A stretch of 45,860 nt of DNA from Brachyspira pilosicoli (GCF_008016535.1 NZ_SAXY01000002.1:1-45860); one strand, 5' to 3'. Counted from the first letter of the stretch, positions 26,508 through 35,720 are shown. Numbers and translations are program-made. Notes: generated by a model not told the origin, from the letters alone.

Positions 26508-27875
26508 TTACTTCTTAAATAACTCAAACAAAAACTTTAATGCTTTTATATTTTTGCTGTAAGGAGGATATTTAGTATTAAGTTCAAAATTATAACTCTT
26601 TTTTAATACTGTTGTTTTCTTTGTAAAGCATTCAAAACTATAATAACCGTGATACTCCCCTATTCCACTTGTTGACACTCCTCCAAAAGGAGCATTATTG
26701 TTTAATATATGGCTTATAGTATCATTTATAGATGCACCGCCAAAAGAAATATTGTTTAAGAAATGTTCTACAAAATTATTATCATCAGAAAAAACATACA
26801 TAGCCAATGGGTGAGTACATACTTTATCTATAATATCTCTTGCCTCTTCTTTAGTGTTGTAATAAATTATAGGGAAAATAGTCCCAAATATCTCATCTCT
26901 CATAACATTATTTTCTAAACTATTAGGCTCTATTAATGTAATTGCGAGAGATAATTTTTCATCATCATATTCACCGCCATATAATATTTTTCCGTCATTT
27001 AAATAACTTTTTAACCTATCATAATGACTTTTATTGATAATTCTGTTTAATTTTCTCTCATCTTCAAATAGTTTTATTTCTGTATTAAATGCCTCCAAAA
27101 ACTTATCTTTAATATTTTTGTTTACTAATAAATAATCAGGCGACACACATGTTTGCCCAGAATTAATAAACTTTCCCCATATTATTCTCTTTAGAGCCTT
27201 ATTGATATTTTTTATATTATCATCAACTATAACAGGGGATTTTCCTCCAAGCTCCAAAGTAAGAGAAGTTAAAAAATTAGAAGAATTATTCATTATAATT
27301 TTTCCAACCCTAGGAGAGCCTGTAAAAAATATTTTATCATATTCTATTTTTGTAGTATATTCTGCAGGAAAAGATTTATCTACAACAGCAATATACTATT
27401 CATTAAATGTTTCTTTTATAGAAGAATATATTACATCATAAACATTACTTGTTAATTGAGAAGGAAGTATTATAGAAGTATTACCTCCTGCAATAGAGCC
27501 TATAAGAGGAAGAAAAGTTAATTGCAAAGGATAATTCCAAGGCGATATTATAAGTGATACCCCATAAGGTTTATTCATTATAATTGTTTTAGAATCTATT
27601 GTGAGGAAATTTCTTTTAACTTTTTTATCTTTCATCCAAGTTCTTAATTTTTTTATAAACAAATTTATCTCATCAATTATAATAAATAATTCAGTGCCAA
27701 TAGCCTCAAACTCAAGTTTAAGCATATCCTTATTTAGAGCATTAATAAAATTAGCCTCATTTTTTATAATCATAGCCTTTAGTTTTTTTAGCTGCTCTAT
27801 TCTAAAAGAATATTCTAACATATCACCGCTTTTAAAAAACTCTCTTTGCTTATTTCTTAACTCTTCTATATACAT
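26508..27875 (-). pseudogene. class 3-type aldehyde dehydrogenase interrupted by an in-frame TAG
   Basis: One continuous minus-strand frame of 455 codons encodes an NAD(P)-dependent aldehyde dehydrogenase, broken only by TAG at 27396-27398 (codon 160). Before it are ISPWNYPLQLTFLPLIGSIA and a cofactor-binding SIILPSQLTS. After it come DKIFFTGSPRVGK, LELGGKSPVIV with the catalytic Glu, GQTCVSPDYLL with the catalytic Cys, and EIFGTIFPII. There is no frameshift. The family converts aldehydes to acids. The nonsense codon makes the full enzyme unlikely unless suppressed. The downstream part reopens at ATG 27293, too late to include the whole cofactor site. Confidence 0.9.
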
Positions 27876-27947
27876 AAAAAATAGTATCCTTTAAAATATC
27901 TAATATATATTAAATATTTATCAAAATAAAGTTATATTTTAGTTTTG

Positions 27948-28044
27948 ATATCTGGGGCTTTGCCCCGCACCCCAGTTCTTTTACGACCGTAGGAAGTGCC
28001 TTCGGTATTGGTATAAAAGAACCAAAAGAACTGCATTTTTATTA
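27948..28044 (-). repeat. dispersed two-hairpin intergenic repeat, copy C (with loop insertion)
   Basis: This copy is inverted relative to A and B. The arms of the first hairpin are GTTCTTTTA and TAAAAGAAC. Its loop is enlarged by about 20 bases that form their own small stem (CCGTAGG / CCTTCGG on the plus strand). The G+C-rich hairpin retains GGGGC AAA GCCCC. It lies in the 315-base spacer between the aldehyde dehydrogenase remnant and deoD. Confidence 0.85.
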
Positions 28045-28080
28045 TAAATTTTATAATTTAATTGTACATTAAAAGGCACT

Positions 28081-28160
28081 CTCCCGCACGACTAAGAAAT
28101 TATAATTAAAGCATAACATTACCGTGCGGCAAGGTGGTACAGCTCGTACGCGGGAAAAAG
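28081..28160. repeat. G+C-rich structured island, function unknown
   Basis: This is a conspicuous G+C-rich block in A+T-rich DNA just downstream of deoD. CCGCACG (28084-28090) is perfectly complementary to CGTGCGG (28123-28129). An overlapping TCCCGC (28082-28087) can instead pair with GCGGGA (28150-28155). A GTAC/GTAC mini-stem lies between (28137-28149). It could be a repeat element or a structured RNA. No long open frame crosses it, and no second full copy is present in the window. Confidence 0.5.
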
Positions 28161-28190
28161 AACAAGAAAAAACAATAATCTTCGTATATA

Positions 28191-28889
28191 TCAAGCAAGC
28201 GATAAAGCCACTTCCATCATATTAGTAAAAGTTTTCTCTCTCTGCTCTGCTGTTGTAGCTTCTCCTGTAACCAAAGAATCTGATATAGTTACCATACAAA
28301 GAGCATTCACTCCTGCATATGCGGCATTCATATATAAAGCAGCAGCTTCCATCTCTACAGCTAACACCCCCATTTTTGCCCATTTAGGTGTAGCATTATT
28401 AGCTCCATAAAATACATCAGATGATACAATATTGCCTACATGATAGTTTATTTTCATCTCATCAGCCTTATTAACAGCCTTTCTAAGTAAATCATAACTA
28501 GCAATAGGAGCATAAGTGCCAGGAAGTTCATACTGTGAAGCATAATTAGAATCAGTACAAGCCCCCATTCCTATAACTAAATCACCAATATGAAGTTTAT
28601 CAACTAAAGCACCAGCAGTACCAATACGTATTAAATTCTTACAATCATAAAAATGTATAAGCTCATAAGAATAAATACTGCAAGAAGGTATACCCATACC
28701 AGTGCCCTGAACAGAAACTCTTTTGCCTTTATATGTTCCAGTATATCCAAACATATTTCTTACACTATTATACTGCTTTACATTCTCTAAAAAATTCTCT
28801 GCTATAAACTTAGCCCTAAGAGGGTCACCCGGAAGAAGAATAGTTTCTGCAATGTCTCCTTTATTTGCTGATATATGCGGTGTAGCCAT
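28191..28889 (-). CDS. deoD: purine nucleoside phosphorylase, DeoD type
   Basis: This 232-residue protein is full length for hexameric DeoD. Motifs are [53 protein letters not shown], the substrate-binding VEMEAAALY and SDSLVTGE. It phosphorolyses purine (deoxy)nucleosides to base and (deoxy)ribose-1-phosphate in purine salvage. AAGGAG precedes the ATG. It is separated from the upstream HAD gene by 61 bases and has no neighbouring nucleoside genes. Confidence 0.96.
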   Translation of the reverse strand: MATPHISANKGDIAETILLPGDPLRAKFIAENFLENVKQYNSVRNMFGYTGTYKGKRVSVQGTGMGIPSCSIYSYELIHFYDCKNLIRIGTAGALVDKLHIGDLVIGMGACTDSNYASQYELPGTYAPIASYDLLRKAVNKADEMKINYHVGNIVSSDVFYGANNATPKWAKMGVLAVEMEAAALYMNAAYAGVNALCMVTISDSLVTGEATTAEQREKTFTNMMEVALSLA

Positions 28890-28950
28890 AATATATAAAC
28901 TCCTTTTTTTATATAATTAATTATAACATAATAAAACTTTAATATATATA

Positions 28951-29721
28951 TCAAAGTTTATCAACATCTATTTCTGCCACAGAATTAAATACATAATTTG
29001 GTTTATATGGAAACTCTTTTAGCATCTCCATTTTTGTAACACCAGATAATACTAAACAAGTTCTCATTCCAGCACCAAGCCCTCCAAGTATATCAGTATC
29101 CATTCTGTCGCCTATCATTACAGTATTTTCACTATGTGCATTAATTTTATTTTTTGCAATAGACATCATGATTGGATTAGGCTTACCTACTATATAAGGC
29201 TTTTTTCCAGTGGCAGTTTCTATAGCAGCAAGTATAGGTCCCACTGCAGGTATAAGTTCGCCATCTGGAGCAGGGTCTGTTATGTCTGGATTACAACCTA
29301 TAAACCTAGCACCTTTATTTATAAGCGAAACAGCCTTTTTAAGCATATCAAAATTAAAAGCACTAGTCTTACCAACTACAACATAATCAGGATTAACATC
29401 ATTTATACTATAGCCTATATTATAAAGCTCACTCACTAAACCGCCCGTACCTATCACATAAGCACTTCCATTCTCTTGCTGAGTCTTTAGAAAATTTGCC
29501 GTAGCTTGTGCTGCTGTAAAAAAATGTTTATCTTCTAAACCAGATACACCAAGAGATTCTAATTTTCTTTTTAAATCAATAGGTGTCTGCTCTGCATTGT
29601 TTGTTAAAAATAAAAAAGATACATTTTTTTCTAAAAGCATATTAATAAAATCTTTAGCACCATCTATTAAATTGTTTCCTCTATAAATTACTCCGTCCAT
29701 ATCTGATATTATACTAACCAT
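28951..29721 (-). CDS. HAD-IIA family phosphatase (NagD-like)
   Basis: This 256-residue protein has HAD motif I SDMDGVIYRG, motif II FLTNNAEQTP and motif IV IGDRMDTDILGG, with the C2-type cap expected of the NagD/4-nitrophenylphosphatase group (VGKPNPIMMSIA supplies the motif III Lys). These enzymes dephosphorylate nucleotides or sugar phosphates; the substrate here is unknown. AAAGGAG is the ribosome-binding site. It is followed by deoD on the same strand, so a nucleotide-salvage role is possible but unproven. Confidence 0.92.
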   Translation of the reverse strand: MVSIISDMDGVIYRGNNLIDGAKDFINMLLEKNVSFLFLTNNAEQTPIDLKRKLESLGVSGLEDKHFFTAAQATANFLKTQQENGSAYVIGTGGLVSELYNIGYSINDVNPDYVVVGKTSAFNFDMLKKAVSLINKGARFIGCNPDITDPAPDGELIPAVGPILAAIETATGKKPYIVGKPNPIMMSIAKNKINAHSENTVMIGDRMDTDILGGLGAGMRTCLVLSGVTKMEMLKEFPYKPNYVFNSVAEIDVDKL

Positions 29722-29763
29722 ATAATTTTACTCCTTTTATTATTTTTTATATCTATTTTTATA

Positions 29764-31455
29764 TTATTTTTTGTATAAAGTTTTTCCTTCTTTTATTGTT
29801 TCTAAAACTTCTATACTGTTCATATCTTTACTATCTATTTTTAATGGGGCAGCAGAAAGTATTACTAAATCTGCTAATTTACCCTCTTTCAAACTTCCTT
29901 TTATATCCTCTTCTCCATTTTGATAAGCTGCATTTATTGTGATAGCCTTAAAAGCATTTAGAGCATCTATCTTCTGATTTTTTCCAAGTAATACTCCATC
30001 TTTTGTAGTTCTATTTAAAGCACAGCTTATAGTTTCTATCATATTAGGTTTTATAACTGGTGTGTCTTGATGATATGTAAAAGGTAAATTATTTTCTAAT
30101 GCAGTTTTACTTGCACTTATTTGAGAAGCTCTCTCCATTCCTAAGTTTATTATATGAGTATCGCCCCAATAATATATATGAGCAACAAATAAGGAAGGTA
30201 TTATATTAAACTCACTCATTCTTTTATATTCATTTTCTTTTACAATCTGGCTATGAACCAATACAGCTCTATAATTATTTGTAGTATTTCTCTCTGTCAT
30301 AACCTCAGATATTGCATCAACATATTGCTCGGCAGCTGCATCCCCATTACAATGAGCCTGCAATTGCATTTTATCATCAAAAGATTTTCTTACATATTCT
30401 TTTACAGTGTTATAATCATGTATAGGATATCCTCTATAGCCTTTCTCTCCTGTTATATAAGGCTCTTTTAACCAAGCCGTTTTAGCCTGAGGAGAACCAT
30501 CTAAAAATATTTTGTAGCCTGATATTTTAAATCTATTGCTATACTTACCAATTAAATCTTTATGTTCATCAAAAATATTAGGAGCATTCTTTAAATCTAT
30601 AAAACCTATTATATCTATTTTAAATCTATTATTTGTTATCATATTCTCTATTAATGGGAAATCAGTATTAACTATTAAAGAGTTTTGAGCAGTTGCAATA
30701 CCATAACTTAAATAAAAATCTTCTGCCTGATTAACAAAGTTCATCATGTCTTCATCACTAACCTTAAAATCAACCTCTCTAGCATATTTCATAAAAGCAG
30801 CCTCTTCCATATAACCTGTAGGCTTTCTGCTATTAGGATATCTTTCTATAACCCCGCCTTCTATATCTGGAGTATTTTCATCTACACCAAAATATTCTAA
30901 TGCCTTAGAGTTCATGCTTCCAACATGTCCAGATGCATGCGTAATAAATATAGCTAAGTTTGTAGAAACTTTATCTAAATCATCTCTTGTAGGATTTTTT
31001 TTATCTGGAAGTAAATTATTATCATAACCAAAACCTATAACCCAAGCACCGTTTGTAAGATTATTGTTTTTTATATAATCTTCTAACCTTGAATCAATTT
31101 CTGCTACATTTGCTGTGCCTGATAAATCTACTGTTGTAAGAGCCTGAGCAAAACTTATTATATGACTATGTGCATCTATAAAAGCAGGCATTAAAGTTTT
31201 ACCTTTCAAATCTACTGCTGATTTATTTTTTATTAAATTATTTGCTTCTTCATCAGTGTATGCCACTTTTGTGATTACTCCGTTACTTACTTCTAAAGCC
31301 TTAGCATATAGAGTATCTTCTGTGTTTCCTTCCATAGTTATAATATTGCCGTTATAATAAACTTGCAAATTACTATCTTTTTTACTTGCACAAGAAACAC
31401 AAATAAACGAAATAACTGAAATAAACAAAATTGATAAATATAACAATCTCTTCAT
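29764..31455 (-). CDS. YtcJ-like amidohydrolase lipoprotein
   Basis: This 563-residue protein has a lipoprotein signal (lipobox VSCA, Cys ~22) and an amidohydrolase_3 (YtcJ/exoenzyme regulatory protein) barrel. Metal-ligand motifs include DAHSHI, QAHCNGDAA and YHQDTPV, and the C-terminal beta strand set closes with KLADLVILSAAP. The family hydrolyses amides or N-acyl bonds, with poorly known substrates. It is probably attached to the outer face of the inner membrane or to the outer membrane. AGAGGA precedes the start. It stands 42 bases from the NagD-like gene downstream. Confidence 0.9.
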   Translation of the reverse strand: MKRLLYLSILFISVISFICVSCASKKDSNLQVYYNGNIITMEGNTEDTLYAKALEVSNGVITKVAYTDEEANNLIKNKSAVDLKGKTLMPAFIDAHSHIISFAQALTTVDLSGTANVAEIDSRLEDYIKNNNLTNGAWVIGFGYDNNLLPDKKNPTRDDLDKVSTNLAIFITHASGHVGSMNSKALEYFGVDENTPDIEGGVIERYPNSRKPTGYMEEAAFMKYAREVDFKVSDEDMMNFVNQAEDFYLSYGIATAQNSLIVNTDFPLIENMITNNRFKIDIIGFIDLKNAPNIFDEHKDLIGKYSNRFKISGYKIFLDGSPQAKTAWLKEPYITGEKGYRGYPIHDYNTVKEYVRKSFDDKMQLQAHCNGDAAAEQYVDAISEVMTERNTTNNYRAVLVHSQIVKENEYKRMSEFNIIPSLFVAHIYYWGDTHIINLGMERASQISASKTALENNLPFTYHQDTPVIKPNMIETISCALNRTTKDGVLLGKNQKIDALNAFKAITINAAYQNGEEDIKGSLKEGKLADLVILSAAPLKIDSKDMNSIEVLETIKEGKTLYKK

Positions 31456-31580
31456 AATATTCCTCTATAATCATTTATTGATAACAAGATTATATATTAT
31501 AAAGTAAAAATTACATAACACTTTTTATTCTGTTAAATATCTAAAAACTATATTTTATGAAAATATTTTTAATTTTTTTA

Positions 31581-31655
31581 TTTGCGGTGGCTTTGCCCCC
31601 GCACCCCCACTTCTTTTATTGGTATAAAAGAAGCAAAAGAACTGCAATTTTTATA
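31581..31655 (-). repeat. dispersed two-hairpin intergenic repeat, copy D
   Basis: This copy is inverted relative to A and B. The first stem is CTTCTTTTAT / ATAAAAGAAG as in copy B. The second has arms TGCGGGGGC and GCCACCGCA with one mismatch. It is the only recognisable element in the 369-base spacer between the amidohydrolase gene and folA; the remainder is A+T-rich with no open frame. Confidence 0.86.
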
Positions 31656-31824
31656 TAAAGAATTATCAGTTATATAACATATAAAATATTGTTTATATAA
31701 CTAAAAGTATAAAGATTTTAAAACTAATTATTTATTAATTATAATATAATTAATAAAATATTTTGTTTTATACAATAATAAGTAATAACGTGTGGAAAGA
31801 TTTTACAACCTACAGTTTACAAAG

Positions 31825-32325
31825 CTAAAAATTTTTAGTATATTCCACAATATTAACATCTGCATCATCATAAACAAAGTTCTTTAATATTTTTGAAGAA
31901 AATAATTTGCTGTCTACTTCTGGAAAAAATCTGTCGCAATTATAGTCTTTATTTATATGAGTGAGATATATTTTATCAGCATAACAAATCGCTCTTTTAT
32001 AAATGGACTCCCCTCCTATAATAAATATTTGACTATGCTTTTCTAATAATAATTTAGAAATAGCATTTTCAAAATTGTCATCATAAAAAAGGTTGTCGTA
32101 TTTATCTGAAAGCTCATTTTTATTAGATGATATAACAATGTTTTTTCTGTTTGGAAGAGGCTTTGAACCTAATGACTCAAAAGTAACTCTCCCCATAACA
32201 ACAGCATATCCTGTGGTAGTGCTTCTAAAAAACTGCATATCCTCTTTAATGTGCCCCCAAGGCATTACACCATTTAAGCCTATGCCGTTTTTTGAATCAA
32301 CTGCGGCAATTAATGATACTATCAA
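31825..32325 (-). CDS. folA: dihydrofolate reductase
   Basis: This 166-residue DHFR has IAAVDSKNGIGLNGVMPWG with the substrate-binding region, GYAVVMGRVTFESLG, PLPNRKNIVISS and FIIGGESIYKRAI. It reduces dihydrofolate to tetrahydrofolate, regenerating the cofactor oxidised by ThyA. The start is TTG at 32325, overlapping the thyA stop (TTGA), with GGAGG inside the thyA end as the ribosome-binding site. The pair forms a compact thyA-folA operon. Confidence 0.95.
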   Translation of the reverse strand: MIVSLIAAVDSKNGIGLNGVMPWGHIKEDMQFFRSTTTGYAVVMGRVTFESLGSKPLPNRKNIVISSNKNELSDKYDNLFYDDNFENAISKLLLEKHSQIFIIGGESIYKRAICYADKIYLTHINKDYNCDRFFPEVDSKLFSSKILKNFVYDDADVNIVEYTKNF

Positions 32326-33122
32326 ACAGCCACCTCCGCTTTTATAGTTGGGTGATATTTATAGCCTTCTAATCTAAAATCCTCATAAACATGGCTAAAT
32401 ATATTCGGACGCTCTTCTATAAACAATTCTGTAGTCTGTTCATATGGCTCTCTTGAAAGCTGAAGTTTAACTTGCTCCATATGATTATTATAAATATGGG
32501 CATCGCCAAATGTCATTATTAATTCTGAAGCTTTAAGCCCGCTATGCATAGCTAAAAGCCTTGTAAGTATAGCATAAGAGCTTATATTAAAAGGAACACC
32601 CAAAAACAAATCTGCAGAACGTTGATATAAATGAGTTATTATTCCGCCTTCATTATTAACAAAAAATTGGCACATCATATGGCAAGGAGGCAAATGCATT
32701 TTATCAATCTCTCCCACATTCCATGCATTCAAAATATTTCTTCTGCTTGTTGGGTTATTTCTTAATGTATTAACAACATTAGAAATTTGGTCTATTTTAT
32801 TTCCTTCTTTAGTCTCCCAAGCTCTCCACTGCTTTCCGTATACTGGTCCAAGCTCTCCCATATCATCAGCCCACTCGTCCCATATATGTACATTATTTTC
32901 AAGCAAAAATTTTATATTTGTTGAGCCTTGCAAAAACCATAACAATTCTATTATAACACCTTTCATAAATACTTTTTTTGTAGTTATAATAGGTATTTTA
33001 TTATCTTCAAATTTAAATCTTAACTGCGGAGCAAATATTCTTCTCGTGCCAACCCCAGTTCTGTCTTTAATATCTTCACCCTCTTCTAAAACTTTTCTTA
33101 ATAATTCTAAATAGTTTTTCAT
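32322..33122 (-). CDS. thyA: thymidylate synthase
   Basis: This 266-residue ThyA is the usual length for the family. Motifs include DRTGVGTRRIF, ELLWFLQGSTN, the catalytic Cys region LPPCHMMCQFFV, QRSADLFLGVPFNISSYA and a GDAHIYNNHMEQ substrate site. It converts dUMP to dTMP using methylene-tetrahydrofolate. ATG 33122 is preferred over a TTG at 33128 because AGGA lies 6 bases upstream of the ATG. Confidence 0.97.
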   Translation of the reverse strand: MKNYLELLRKVLEEGEDIKDRTGVGTRRIFAPQLRFKFEDNKIPIITTKKVFMKGVIIELLWFLQGSTNIKFLLENNVHIWDEWADDMGELGPVYGKQWRAWETKEGNKIDQISNVVNTLRNNPTSRRNILNAWNVGEIDKMHLPPCHMMCQFFVNNEGGIITHLYQRSADLFLGVPFNISSYAILTRLLAMHSGLKASELIMTFGDAHIYNNHMEQVKLQLSREPYEQTTELFIEERPNIFSHVYEDFRLEGYKYHPTIKAEVAV

Positions 33123-33150
33123 AAACAATCCTAATTTGTTTTTAAAACTA

Positions 33151-33178
33151 ATTATACATGTTTAATGATTTTTAGCAA
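33151..33178 (-). promoter_or_regulatory. promoter of thyA-folA
   Basis: On the minus strand, TTGCTA (33173-33178) and TATAAT (33151-33156) are spaced by 16 bp, 28 bp before the thyA ATG. The -35 hexamer is the same as that of the ferredoxin promoter. Confidence 0.6.
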
Positions 33179-33357
33179 TTATATATTTGATATAATCAAA
33201 AAACACTAATAAAAATAGCTATTGTAATTTTTTTTATATATTATAAAATATTAAAATATAGGAAATTATTAACAAATATGCCGCTGAGTAATAACATTTT
33301 CAAAAATCAATCTTATTTTTTCATGAGTAAAATCTACTACTTTTTTAAGGGAATATA

Positions 33358-34638
33358 ATGGACATAATTATTATTATAATATTAATACTTTTAAATGGAA
33401 TATTTGCTATGTCGGAAATAGCTATAATATCGGCAAGAAAAAGTTCTTTAACAAAAGACATTAAAGACGGAAATAAAAATGCACAAATAGCTTTAGATTT
33501 AGCTAATGAACCAGATAAGTTTTTATCAACTATACAGATAGGTATAACATTAATAGGAATACTAACAGGTATATACTCAGGAGACACTATATCAAAAGAT
33601 TTATCAAACCTCTTACTAAAAATAAATATCCCAGCATCATATTCTCTAGTAATATCACAAGTAATAATAGTAGCATTAGTAACTTATTTAACATTAATAT
33701 TTGGAGAATTAGTACCAAAAAGGTTGGGCATGGTTATGCCTGAAAAAATAGCAAAAGCTGTGGCTAGCCCTATGACTATATTATCAAAAATAGGAGCCCC
33801 TTTTGTGTGGATATTATCAAACAGTGCTATTATAGTTTCTAGAACTTTGGGCATAAAAGATGAAAAAACACCTATAACAGAAGAAGAAATAAAATCTATG
33901 GTAGAAGAAGGAAAACAAGGCGGAGAAGTAAAAGAAGTAGAACAAGATATTATAGAAAGAGCATTTTTTTTAGGGGATAGAAAAATAGAATCTATTATGA
34001 CTCATAGAGCTGATATAGTATATTTGGATATAAATATGACTAATGATGAAATAAAAAAAACAATATCCAAAAATCCTTATACTATATACCCTCTAATAGA
34101 CAAAACTTTAGATAATATAATTGGCGTTATAAAAATAAATGAAATATTTGACAAATTAAATAACAGCAAAGCAAAAATTGAAAAATATGCACAAAAAGCT
34201 ACATACTTTCACAACAATATGGAAGTTTATTTAGTATTGGAAGAAATGAAAAAAAATAATACTAAAATAGGCTTTATATCAGATGAGTTTGGAAATATAG
34301 ACGGTATGATTACACAGCATGATATATTTTCTGCTTTGGTTGGCTCTATTAGCGAGACAAACAAAAATATGGATATAAGAAAAAGAAAAAACGGCGGGTA
34401 TTTTGTAGACGGACAATGCCCTATTTATGACTTTTTAGAATATTTTGAAATAGAAGATGAAAACATATCAAATAACTATAACACTATAAGCGGACTAATA
34501 TTAGAATTATTACAGCATGTACCAAAAGAGGGAGAATCCATAAACTGGAAAAACTTATCTTTAGAGATAGTTGATATGGACGGAGCTAGAATAGATAAAG
34601 TTATAGTAGAAAAGTTAGAAGACAGCAAAGATAATTAA
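33358..34638 (+). CDS. CNNM/CorC-type membrane protein (DUF21-CBS-CorC_HlyC)
   Basis: This 426-residue protein has an N-terminal DUF21/CNNM membrane domain of about four spans (residues 1-180, including NGIFAMSEIAIISARKSSL and FGELVPKRLG), a CBS pair (~205-330, IMTHRADIVYLD through FISDEFGNIDGMITQHDI) and a C-terminal CorC_HlyC domain. Relatives are linked to magnesium or cobalt efflux and were formerly called haemolysins. AGGGAA precedes the ATG. It is the last gene of the inverted segment, next to IS copy 3. Confidence 0.93.
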   Translation: MDIIIIIILILLNGIFAMSEIAIISARKSSLTKDIKDGNKNAQIALDLANEPDKFLSTIQIGITLIGILTGIYSGDTISKDLSNLLLKINIPASYSLVISQVIIVALVTYLTLIFGELVPKRLGMVMPEKIAKAVASPMTILSKIGAPFVWILSNSAIIVSRTLGIKDEKTPITEEEIKSMVEEGKQGGEVKEVEQDIIERAFFLGDRKIESIMTHRADIVYLDINMTNDEIKKTISKNPYTIYPLIDKTLDNIIGVIKINEIFDKLNNSKAKIEKYAQKATYFHNNMEVYLVLEEMKKNNTKIGFISDEFGNIDGMITQHDIFSALVGSISETNKNMDIRKRKNGGYFVDGQCPIYDFLEYFEIEDENISNNYNTISGLILELLQHVPKEGESINWKNLSLEIVDMDGARIDKVIVEKLEDSKDN

Positions 34639-34649
34639 TCATATTGTAT

Positions 34650-34664
34650 CTTTATATAATATCA
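34650..34664 (-). repeat. 15-bp target duplication beside the right end of IS copy 3
   Basis: Read on the minus strand this is TGATATTATATAAAG, identical to the left flank of copy 2 (17922-17936). It lies between the CNNM gene and the IS. Confidence 0.92.
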
Positions 34665-34666
34665 TG

Positions 34667-35602
34667 TCATGGAGCCATAGATATTGTACTTTTACTTGCT
34701 ATAATATTTTTGATTCTTTCTTTGATTGTAATATAACCTAACGAAGAAATCAATCTTTGATTGTTATAAAAATGTGTATATTCTTTTAATTTTTCTCTCA
34801 ATAATTCTACTGTGATATTTTTATTTAATCGTGAATAAAATTCTCTTTCGTCTATGCCGTGTACTCTTTCTACTACGCCATTGTATCTTGGTGTTGCTAT
34901 AGGAATATATCTCCTCTCTAATTTATTTTTTAAGCAGTATTCATCAAAAATATTGATTTTAGGAGTATTAATACAGCGATAAGTATATTCCATACCATTG
35001 TCCGTTTGTATAGCCTGTATCTTAAAAGGTGAAGTTTTTAAGACATATTTTAAGAAAGATAAAGCACTAGAAGGTGTTTTATCTTCATAGATTTCTCTCC
35101 AACTATAACGTGTAGCTAAATCTACAGCAGTGAATTGATAAACTCTTTTTCTGCCTAATTTGATATATTTAGTGTCTATTTGAACTATTTTGCCTTCTTT
35201 TTGTATTTTAGAGACAAATTTTCGTTTATCATATCGCTTCTTTTTCTTTTTTATTTTGTATCTCCAAAGATTATTTCTTTTTAGTACATTCTCTATAGCT
35301 GTAACACCTATCTTAATGCCTTCACGATTTAGATATGCTTTAATGTAATGCTTACCTCGATATTCTTTAGTATAGAGTTCAATAATTAAATTAATAGCTT
35401 TTTGATTATTAAAGATATTTGGAGAAGTTTTTGGCTTAGTACTAAAATTAGCGACAGTTCCAGTGTATTTATATTTCTTAAGCCAAGTATAAAAAGTGGA
35501 TTTATTTATTTTTTCTATCTTTAAAAATCTTTTAATATTTTTAGTTTTTAATGCTTCATCCACTATAAATAATTTAAATTCTGTGCTATAATCTTTTTTC
35601 AT
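34667..35602 (-). CDS. IS481-like DDE transposase (copy 3)
   Basis: This 311-residue protein has the same architecture as copy 2: helix-turn-helix (KINKSTFYTWLKKYKYTG), basic linker, then an integrase core with Asp in QIDTKY, Asp in QTDNG and Glu in GVVERVHG. About 17 substitutions separate it from copy 2, several in the helix-turn-helix and linker. No stop or frameshift is present. It ends with the same ATGA stop-start as the others. Confidence 0.95.
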   Translation of the reverse strand: MKKDYSTEFKLFIVDEALKTKNIKRFLKIEKINKSTFYTWLKKYKYTGTVANFSTKPKTSPNIFNNQKAINLIIELYTKEYRGKHYIKAYLNREGIKIGVTAIENVLKRNNLWRYKIKKKKKRYDKRKFVSKIQKEGKIVQIDTKYIKLGRKRVYQFTAVDLATRYSWREIYEDKTPSSALSFLKYVLKTSPFKIQAIQTDNGMEYTYRCINTPKINIFDEYCLKNKLERRYIPIATPRYNGVVERVHGIDEREFYSRLNKNITVELLREKLKEYTHFYNNQRLISSLGYITIKERIKNIIASKSTISMAP

Positions 35603-35603
35603 A

Positions 35604-35657
35604 GTAGTATCCTTTTATTTGTTTTATATATCAAAAATATTATAACAAGGATACTGC
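35604..35657 (-). promoter_or_regulatory. IS leader stem and promoter box, copy 3
   Basis: The left arm (35647-35657) and right arm (35604-35614) pair as in copy 2. The right arm reads AAGGATACTAC, giving an A-T pair where copy 2 has G-T. TATAAT (35639-35644) sits in the loop. The loop sequence is diverged while the arms are kept. Confidence 0.6.
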
Positions 35658-35701
35658 TTTTTTTATACTAAAAAATGTCCAATATCTCATACTCCTAAAC
35701 A

Positions 35702-35716
35702 TATTAGAAAATTACA
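35702..35716 (-). repeat. 15-bp target duplication beside the left end of IS copy 3
   Basis: On the minus strand this is TGTAATTTTCTAATA, identical to the right flank of copy 2 (18973-18987). Confidence 0.92.
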
Positions 35717-35720
35717 TAAC

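Larger units (their letters stand above)
34665..35701 (-). mobile_element. IS481-like element, copy 3 (complete, 1037 bp)
   Basis: This is a complete element in inverse orientation to copies 1, 2 and 4. Ends are TGTTTAGGAG (at 35701, minus strand) and CTCCATGACA (at 34665). It is one base longer than copy 2 and slightly diverged in the leader and coding region. Its two flanks do not match each other but match the copy 2 flanks, showing exchange by inversion. Confidence 0.95.

Noticed and set aside
34665-35701. Swapped IS flanks explained by chance or a preferred target motif
   Set aside because: Two independent exact 15-base matches, each in the orientation predicted by inversion, are too specific; the two 15-mers also differ from each other, so there is no single preferred target.
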